Source: Sedimentisphaerales bacterium
GTDB lineage: Bacteria; Planctomycetota; Phycisphaerae; Sedimentisphaerales; Anaerobacaceae
Direction: 5' to 3'
DNA: 38,959 nucleotides
NCBI GenBank assembly: GCA_016936075.1
Contig: JAFGPS010000025.1
Coordinates: forward strand, 1-38,959
The notes below the pieces were generated by a model that saw only the letters and a program-made list of their open reading frames with translations, searched no databases and was not told the DNA's origin. Within the stretch, counting starts at the first letter, position 1. Each line of letters begins with the position of its first letter. The translations under genes and the position numbers were made by a program. Below are positions 24,024-29,443 of the stretch, piece after piece.

Positions 24024-25193
24024 ATGACAGAACCATTGATTACAAGTGCGGCTGGGATTTTAACAGTACTTAACGCAGTATGCGCGTTTTTCTTTTTTCT
24101 CGAAGAAAAAACCAAGTGGAAGCTATTTAATTATCTGCCGCCTTTAATTTTTATTTATGCCATCCCGGCGATTCTTTCAAATACAAATGTACTGGCACAG
24201 AAAAGTCCGGTATATGATTGGTTTAGCGATATGGTGTTACCAATGTTCCTCGTTATCATGCTTTTACGAGTTGATATTATCTCAACGATAAAAATCATGG
24301 GTAGAGGAATCTTTGTAATGCTGTTCGGTACGCTCGGCGTAATCATCGGAGCAGCGGTATCATTCCTGATTGTAAAAAACAAACTTCCCGAGGATTCATG
24401 GAAAGCTTTCGGTGTTTTATCTGGAAGCTGGATTGGCGGCACAGGTAATATGGCCGCGGTAGCAAAAGGTATCGAAGCAGAGCCGCAACAATTCGGACTT
24501 GCAGTACTTGGAGACAATCTCGTTTATATCATCTGGCTGCCGATTTTGTTAGGCTCGAAAAGTTTTGCAGGATTCTTCAATCGGTTTACAAGAGTTGAAC
24601 AAAAACGAATCGAAATGCTTGAAAACGTAGAAGTTACAAAGCAAAAAAACGAAAATGTCAAAATGCGTCATTTTTTATACCTTTTCTTAATTGGATTTAT
24701 TTGTGTCTGGATTGCGAATTTTGTTTCAGTTAAACTACCTGAATTCGGTCCTGTACTAACCGCTTCGACATGGAAAATATTATTAATCACTACAATGGGC
24801 CTTATTCTATCTATTACACCAGCGAGGAATATACCGGCCAGTCACGAGTTTGCGATGGCTCTCGTTTATATTTTTGTCGCAAATATTGGCGCAAAAGCTG
24901 ATATATCCGGACTTGATGCTTCGGCAGGCTGGTTTATTTTGGCATGTTATATATGGATATTTATTCATGGATTCTTCTGTATATTAGGTGCATACATTCT
25001 TAAAGTCGATTTACATTCGACCGCAATAGCAAGTGCAGCTAATATAGGCGGAGCTGCCAGCGCACCTGTAGTTGCATCACATCACAATGAAAAACTCGTA
25101 CCAGTAAGCATCCTAATGGCTCTTTTGGGATATGCTGTAGGCAATTATGGAGCATTTTTAGCTGCATGGTTGTGTATGTTATTAAGCAAATAA
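24024..25193 (+). CDS. DUF819-family membrane transporter
   Basis: This 389-aa integral membrane protein has about ten to twelve hydrophobic segments. The family signature SGSWIGGTGNMAAVAKGIEAEPQQFG and the repeat ANIGGAASAPVVASHHNEKLVPVSILMALLGYAVGNYGAF mark it as DUF819 (YjcL-like); the two halves are inverted-repeat transporter modules. The substrate is unknown. No Shine-Dalgarno site is visible before the ATG, which lies 14 bases after the preceding stop, so translation may depend on coupling to the RraA-like gene. As last gene of the cluster it may move the sugar acid or its breakdown product across the inner membrane. Confidence 0.85.
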   Translation: MTEPLITSAAGILTVLNAVCAFFFFLEEKTKWKLFNYLPPLIFIYAIPAILSNTNVLAQKSPVYDWFSDMVLPMFLVIMLLRVDIISTIKIMGRGIFVMLFGTLGVIIGAAVSFLIVKNKLPEDSWKAFGVLSGSWIGGTGNMAAVAKGIEAEPQQFGLAVLGDNLVYIIWLPILLGSKSFAGFFNRFTRVEQKRIEMLENVEVTKQKNENVKMRHFLYLFLIGFICVWIANFVSVKLPEFGPVLTASTWKILLITTMGLILSITPARNIPASHEFAMALVYIFVANIGAKADISGLDASAGWFILACYIWIFIHGFFCILGAYILKVDLHSTAIASAANIGGAASAPVVASHHNEKLVPVSILMALLGYAVGNYGAFLAAWLCMLLSK

Positions 25194-25225
25194 AATATAT
25201 CCCATATGCTTTATTTTGAAACAAT

Positions 25226-25269
25226 AAAAAAAGCCCCCGCCAGAAGGAGTCAATCTTAACGCAGGGGCT
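25226..25269 (-). ncRNA. Hairpin element C with T-tract (minus strand)
   Basis: Minus-strand stem AGCCCCTGC/GCGGGGGCT, whose one imperfect pair is U-G on this strand but A-C on the other, encloses a 20-base loop with ACTCCTTC, and is followed by seven T. Upstream on this strand GAAGGAG (25312-25306) is complementary to the loop's CTCCTTC. It lies 33 bases after the DUF819 stop, so it is antisense to any read-through from that gene. Confidence 0.5.
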
Positions 25270-25390
25270 AAAACAAATGTGAAAAACCACATCTCTCATT
25301 ACACTCTCCTTCAGCCATTTTGTCTATTGTGGTAACTACGTATTTTTTCAATTTTTTTAACTTTTTTTAATATTTTTCCTGGAATTTTGC

Positions 25391-25469
25391 AAAAAACAGG
25401 TCAGCGATATCACCAAAATAAAGGTTCTTTCGCTGACCCATCCTGGGCGATACAGGAACGCCCTGCATC
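25391..25469 (-). ncRNA. Two-hairpin RNA candidate D ending in a terminator
   Basis: On the minus strand a first hairpin GATGCAGG/CCTGTATC (25469-25449, loop GCGTT) is fully paired with one G-U; the same pair is A-C on the other strand. A second, perfect 8-bp hairpin GGTCAGCG/CGCTGACC (25438-25399, 24-base loop) is followed by TG and six T. GGGCG in the first hairpin can also pair with CGCCC just downstream, giving an alternative or pseudoknotted fold. No clear promoter was found. Confidence 0.45.
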
Positions 25470-25575
25470 GTAAAGCTATTTAAACCAAAAAATATTATTT
25501 ACTTTTTCTCGAACGTTTCTTTCTTTGAATTAGTATTTTGTTGTCTATATAATAGTTCCATCAAAAGGGTAATAT

Positions 25576-25623
25576 ATAACGATTATTTTGATTATAGCAC
25601 TTGCAACTGAACGTAATCGTTAT
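25576..25623. repeat. 10-bp inverted repeat
   Basis: ATAACGATTA and TAATCGTTAT flank a 28-base AT-rich spacer. A separate palindrome AGTATTTT/AAAATACT lies at 25651-25669. No gene or T-tract is linked to either. Confidence 0.4.
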
Positions 25624-25715
25624 TTAGATTAATGGAATGTCTCTAAGCTAAGTATTTTGCTAAAATACTAAAACATGAAGTAACTGCCTAAAAACTAAGC
25701 AGAATTTGATTTTGC

Positions 25716-26189
25716 TTATTTACCAAAAAAGTAAAAAGGAATATTGGCAGCTTTCGCCTCGATATTAGAAATATCAATATGTTCGTGGTAGTAATTTAAT
25801 ACTATTTCATATTTCCTTATTGACTGACAGGATTTTTTATGAGGCCAACAGAATTTTTCGAACATATCGAATTCCATTTTATCTGTATAGTCTGCTCCCG
25901 CAGGTGTGAAACCAGAGGTCTCAGTGCCAGCATGACCATCTACAAAAATTATGTTAGTCGAACCTCCATTACGATTTGCGTATGAAGTACCATGGAATGT
26001 ACCAAATCAATCGTTACCTCCGAAACCACATAAAGAATTATCATTTAATACATTATTACAGTTAAAACGTCCCCACATATTTTCTTTTGTAAAGAAACAG
26101 ACTTCCGCAGGATTTCGTGTTTCTTCTAATATATTCGCATTCACCATTTCAATCTCTTTTACAAATAATAACGATGAGTTATTATCTTG
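25716..26189 (-). pseudogene. Broken H-X9-DG (DUF1559-type) pseudopilin-like gene
   Basis: Read on the minus strand, this frame encodes a recognisable planctomycete pseudopilin-like C-terminus: ILEETRNPAEVCFF, then TFHGTSYANRNGGSTNIIFV with DGHA, and GFTPAGADYTDKMEFD, ending at TAA (25716-25718). An in-frame TGA at 26009-26007 interrupts it before the DG motif, and the N-terminal methylation and membrane part is missing (a stop lies at 26192-26190). These proteins are normally processed prepilin-like surface proteins. The remnant is therefore a truncated, nonsense-disrupted relic. TGA recoding is conceivable but unsupported, since the N-terminus is also absent. Confidence 0.65.
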
Positions 26190-26355
26190 TCATTAATTAC
26201 ATCTATTTTTTTGACTTATGAGTCCAAATCAAAGCATTTGCATGTTTTTTCTACGTCAACGTACTATGTCTCAGTCGGTCATTTTTAAAAAACACAATAC
26301 AGATTCTATGTGATAAAGACGTGAAAAATGCAATATCGTTACAAAAAAAGGAAAT

Positions 26356-26431
26356 AAAAAAAAGCCCCTGTGTAGCGGAGGGAGAGAGGAAAAAGCGAGA
26401 TAACCACAGGGGCGTGGGAACAAATCTCAAT
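26356..26431 (-). ncRNA. Small RNA gene (element E) with promoter and terminator
   Basis: On the minus strand this unit begins about 7 bases after a near-consensus promoter (26466-26438). It has a short single-stranded 5' part, then a perfect 9-bp stem (GCCCCTGTG with CACAGGGGC) and a 32-base loop containing CTCGCTTTTTCC and CTCTCCCTCCGC, and ends in a run of eight T. Its length of about 75 nt, own promoter and terminator make it a self-contained small RNA gene. The loop carries CCTCC, the anti-Shine-Dalgarno core. It matches elements at 10072-10123 and 28902-28957. The function is inferred. Confidence 0.65.
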
Positions 26432-26437
26432 AGTGTT

Positions 26438-26466
26438 ATGATAGCCTAAATCACCACATATGTCAA
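26438..26466 (-). promoter_or_regulatory. Promoter of the small RNA at 26356-26431
   Basis: Perfect TTGACA (26466-26461), a 17-base spacer and TATCAT (26443-26438), five of six to consensus, on the minus strand. No ORF is plausibly driven by it. Confidence 0.75.
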
Positions 26467-26691
26467 CATAAAAAATTCTTTTTTTCTTAATAAAATGAAT
26501 TCTTCTTGCAGTAATTACAATTGCAATAAGTTCAATCTCAAAGTACAATAATAACCCTGATTAACGAATATACAAGTACACTTTATTGGAGGTTTTGTCC
26601 AATATTTTTTATATAATGATTAAATTTGTTAGTTTTATTCAAATTATTTTATGACCGAAACATACCAAATATTTTTTTTAGGAGTAATACT

Positions 26692-28059
26692 ATGAGAAAG
26701 TTGATGATTTTATCAATTCTTTGCTTAACAACTATCGCACTGGCTCAAGATGGCGGTACAGCCGCTCCTGGTGGTGCAGGCGCCCGTATAAATAGTCGCG
26801 GCGGAATAGCTGCCCCAGGTGCTACTACTGGCGCAGGAGCACGCAGAGGTAATCGTGCTGGCATGGGTGCCGGAGGATTTGCCGGTTTTGGCGGAGCTGG
26901 CCGTAGAGGAAGACCACAACCTGTATACAAATATTCAGGTCTGGCTTTAACTCCACCGATGGGATGGAATACATGGAACACCTTCCAGAGAAATATCAAT
27001 GAAGATTTAATTAAAGAAACCGCAAAAATTATCGCCGAGAGCGGCCTGAAAGATGCCGGTTATCAATATGTAGTTATCGATGATTGCTGGATGACTATGG
27101 AAAGAGATGAAAATGGCCAGCTTGTCGCTGATCCTCAGAAATTCCCAAGCGGCATGAAAGCACTCGCAGATTACATTCATGGTTTGGGTTTGAAATTCGG
27201 GATTTATAACGATGCAGGAACAAAGACTTGTGCAGGTTTCCCTGGCGGCCGCGGCCATGAATACGAAGACGCAAGATTATATGCTTCATGGGGTGTCGAT
27301 TATGTAAAATATGACTGGTGCAATACAGGCTCGGCCAACGCACAGGAAACTTATAAAACTTTCGGCAGCGCCCTGTTAGCCGCTGGCAGACCAATCGTAT
27401 TAAGTATGTGCGAATGGGGAAAGAATGATCCATGGACATTTGCCGCTCCAATTGCACATCTCTGGAGAACAACAGGCGATATAGCCTCGAGATACACCAA
27501 CAATACCGGTGGAACAGCGGGCTATAATAACGGCTGGAAAGATATCCTCGACAGGCAGGCTGAATTGAAACTTGAACAATACGCCGGTCCAGACCACTGG
27601 AACGATCCGGATATGCTCGAAGTTGGAACTCGCGGCTTAACTTATGCTGAATCAAAAGCTCATTTCAGCTTCTGGTGCATGTTGGCATCGCCGTTAATGA
27701 TGGGTAACGACCTTAGAAGTATGAATGATGATATTCTCAAAATTCTAACCGATAAAGAAGTTATCGCTCTTGACCAGGATCCGCTTGGCAAGCAGGGTTA
27801 CCGCGTTATTGATGAGGAAGGCAGAGAAGTCTGGGTGAAAGAGCTTTCAGATGGCGACTGGGCTGTCTGCATGTTGAATGATACACTGGAAGACGCTGAA
27901 ATGTCTCTTGCATGGAGTGATCTTGAAGTTCTTGCAGACAAAACTTATAAAGTACGCGATCTATGGGCGAAAAAAGATTTGGGTACTACAAAAGATAATT
28001 ACTCCGGCAAAGTAGTTTCGCACGATGCAGCGTTATTCAGATTAAGCCCAGCAGAGTAA
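26692..28059 (+). CDS. Exported GH27 alpha-galactosidase with Gly/Ala-rich spacer
   Basis: This 455-aa protein starts at the ATG at 26692, which has AGGAGT upstream; a longer in-frame start lacks a ribosome site and would spoil the signal peptide. A Sec signal (residues 1-18, ending ALA) is followed by a Gly/Ala/Arg-rich spacer to about residue 78, then the GH27 barrel beginning LTPPMGWNTWNTF. The nucleophile is Asp208 (VKYDWC) and the acid/base Asp263 (WRTTGDI); WNDPDMLEVG is also conserved. A beta-sandwich C-terminus ends the protein. It hydrolyses terminal alpha-galactose (or beta-L-arabinopyranose in some relatives) from oligosaccharides outside the cytoplasm. Confidence 0.93.
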   Translation: MRKLMILSILCLTTIALAQDGGTAAPGGAGARINSRGGIAAPGATTGAGARRGNRAGMGAGGFAGFGGAGRRGRPQPVYKYSGLALTPPMGWNTWNTFQRNINEDLIKETAKIIAESGLKDAGYQYVVIDDCWMTMERDENGQLVADPQKFPSGMKALADYIHGLGLKFGIYNDAGTKTCAGFPGGRGHEYEDARLYASWGVDYVKYDWCNTGSANAQETYKTFGSALLAAGRPIVLSMCEWGKNDPWTFAAPIAHLWRTTGDIASRYTNNTGGTAGYNNGWKDILDRQAELKLEQYAGPDHWNDPDMLEVGTRGLTYAESKAHFSFWCMLASPLMMGNDLRSMNDDILKILTDKEVIALDQDPLGKQGYRVIDEEGREVWVKELSDGDWAVCMLNDTLEDAEMSLAWSDLEVLADKTYKVRDLWAKKDLGTTKDNYSGKVVSHDAALFRLSPAE

Positions 28060-28087
28060 TATATATTTAAAAAACATTTTAATTTCT

Positions 28088-28123
28088 AAAAAAGCCGACT
28101 TTTTTAACGAGTCGGCTTTTTTT
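28088..28123. terminator. Bidirectional rho-independent terminator
   Basis: AGCCGACT/AGTCGGCT stem with A-run before and T-run after, between the convergent GH27 and DUF190 genes; it works in both directions. Confidence 0.9.
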
Positions 28124-28463
28124 ATCTTTCAGAATTATAGCGATATGCAAGTACACGTATTTTCTCTATCGTAACCAGACCCTCTTTTATCATCTGATCC
28201 AATTCAGGAAGCAAAGATTCAATCTTTTGGGTTTCATCGACTATTTCGATAATTATAGGAAGGTCCTCAGAAAGGCGAAGTATTTTCGCTGTGTGCATTC
28301 TGCTATGCGCGCCGAAACCCATGAGTCCTCGAACAACAGTTGCCCCAGCCATACCTTTTTGGCGGGCGAGATTAATTATGGCTTCATAAAGCGGCTTGCC
28401 TTCGTATTTATCTGCTTCACCAATAAATATTCGCAAAAGTTCAGCTTCTGATGGTAATTTCAT
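28122..28463 (-). CDS. DUF190-family PII-like protein
   Basis: This 113-aa protein is a DUF190 member, a ferredoxin-like fold related to PII signal proteins. Matching segments are LRIFIGEADKYEGKPLYEAI, LARQKGMAGATVVRGLMGFG and PIIIEIVDE. DUF190 genes often accompany crcB/fluC and are thought to modulate fluoride or ion export, though the mechanism is not established. It starts 18 bases after the crcB stop with AAAGGGAGA upstream, so it is the second gene of that operon. Confidence 0.88.
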   Translation of the reverse strand: MKLPSEAELLRIFIGEADKYEGKPLYEAIINLARQKGMAGATVVRGLMGFGAHSRMHTAKILRLSEDLPIIIEIVDETQKIESLLPELDQMIKEGLVTIEKIRVLAYRYNSER

Positions 28464-28481
28464 AACTATCTCCCTTTAGAA

Positions 28482-28859
28482 TCAGATTAATTTTCCAATT
28501 GCCAGACCAGCCAAAATACAAACTAAACCTAATATATTCTGCATAATAATATTAACTGATGCCAGAAACCATTGGGAATCATTCATTAATTTGCTTGTCT
28601 CAAACATGAAAGAAGAAAAAGTTGTGAATGCCCCGAAAAATCCGACAAAAATAAGTGTTCGAGTCTGGCCGGAAATTGTAAGCCTGTTTTCAGTGAAAGC
28701 CCATAGCAAACCGAAAATGAGACAACCTGCAATGTTTACAGTTGCGGTTCCGAAAGGGAAGTTAGGTGTGCTTAGTTTTTGTATAAAGCCCGAAAATAGA
28801 TATCTTGATATGGTCCCCGCCGCTCCTGCGAGACCCAAGTATATGTACTTTTGCCACAT
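28482..28859 (-). CDS. crcB: CrcB/FluC fluoride channel
   Basis: This 125-aa, four-helix membrane protein exports fluoride as a dual-topology dimer. The start at 28859 (MWQKYIYLGLAGAAG) gives the usual family length and N-terminus; an upstream in-frame extension would run through hairpin F. Signatures are FGTATVNIAGCLIFGLL and GFFGAFTTFSSFMFE, with the conserved Asn and the Phe pair lining the fluoride path. No fluoride riboswitch was recognised in the 90-base leader. DUF190 follows in the same operon. Confidence 0.93.
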   Translation of the reverse strand: MWQKYIYLGLAGAAGTISRYLFSGFIQKLSTPNFPFGTATVNIAGCLIFGLLWAFTENRLTISGQTRTLIFVGFFGAFTTFSSFMFETSKLMNDSQWFLASVNIIMQNILGLVCILAGLAIGKLI

Positions 28860-28901
28860 TTCTATTTCTCTATGTATAGACGTATTATTTGCAATCTTAA
28901 C

Positions 28902-28957
28902 AAAAAAGCCCCCGTGTTGCGGAGGGAGAGGAAAAAGCGAGATATCCACAGGGGCTT
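28902..28957 (-). ncRNA. Hairpin element F, terminator-like, between tRNA-Glu and crcB
   Basis: On the minus strand AAGCCCCTGTG pairs with CACGGGGGCTT (one U-G here, A-C on the other strand) around a 30-base loop with CTCGCTTTTTCCTCT and CCCTCCGC, followed by six T. The loop nearly equals that of the small RNA at 26356-26431. It lies 71 bases after the 3' end of tRNA-Glu and may end that transcript or be processed from it. Confidence 0.6.
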
Positions 28958-29027
28958 GAGATTTATAATATCAAAGTATTTACCCTGACATTTCTATATT
29001 TATTTATCTCAAAGAACCTTATTAAAA

Positions 29028-29102
29028 TAGCCCCAAGGGGATTCGAACCCCTGTTGCCGGGTTGAAAACCCGGTGTCCTAGACCTGCCTAGACGATGGGG
29101 CC
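29028..29102 (-). tRNA. tRNA-Glu (anticodon TTC)
   Basis: A complete cloverleaf on the minus strand: acceptor GGCCCCA with TGGGGCT, anticodon stem CCGGG/CCCGG around loop TTTTCAA, and T-arm AGGGG TTCGAAT CCCCT. The anticodon is TTC (29066-29064). CCA is not encoded. The first acceptor pair appears to be G-U rather than the usual G-C. It sits 6 bases downstream of a ferredoxin gene and may be cut from a common transcript. Confidence 0.95.
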
Positions 29103-29108
29103 ACAGAA

Positions 29109-29282
29109 CTACTCTAAACTGATTGCTTCTTCCGGGCAAGCATCAATGCAAACCCCGCAATCAATACATGCTTCGCTATCAACTTCAGCTTTTTCATCAA
29201 CCATGCTTATGGCTTCACTTGGGCATTCAGCAACACAAGTTTCGCAGCCAGTACACTTTTCCTTATCTACATTAGCCGGCAT
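29109..29282 (-). CDS. 2[4Fe-4S] ferredoxin
   Basis: This 57-aa bacterial-type ferredoxin has two CxxCxxCxxxC-type clusters: CTGCETCVAECP near the N-terminus and CIDCGVCIDACP near the C-terminus, separated by an acidic linker, with the usual EAIS after each. It carries single electrons at low potential for cytosolic redox enzymes, fitting an anaerobic or fermentative life. The start has AAAGGA about 8 bases upstream. It is directly followed by tRNA-Glu, an unusual arrangement. No partner oxidoreductase is adjacent. Confidence 0.95.
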   Translation of the reverse strand: MPANVDKEKCTGCETCVAECPSEAISMVDEKAEVDSEACIDCGVCIDACPEEAISLE

Positions 29283-29443
29283 TTATATTATCCTTTCAAT
29301 AAAAATAATATTCTTTCTCGACAGAGGATATTCTGTCAAATAAAAACGGAATGTTACACGATTATAAATATATTACAACCCATTTTTTGATATTTTTTTA
29401 ATATTTTTAATTTTTCCCCAATATTCAGGAATTAATACTATTG

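Noticed and set aside
25039-25299. Minus-strand 86-aa frame with AAGGAG before an ATG
   Set aside because: It runs through hairpin C and antisense to the end of the DUF819 gene, and its sequence looks non-protein-like; the AAGGAG is better explained as pairing with the hairpin loop.
25951-26196. Plus-strand 81-aa frame
   Set aside because: It is the antisense of the H-X9-DG pseudogene, whose minus-strand translation shows recognisable family motifs.
28860-28960. Fluoride riboswitch upstream of crcB
   Set aside because: The leader contains only hairpin F and AT-rich sequence; none of the conserved crcB-motif segments were seen.
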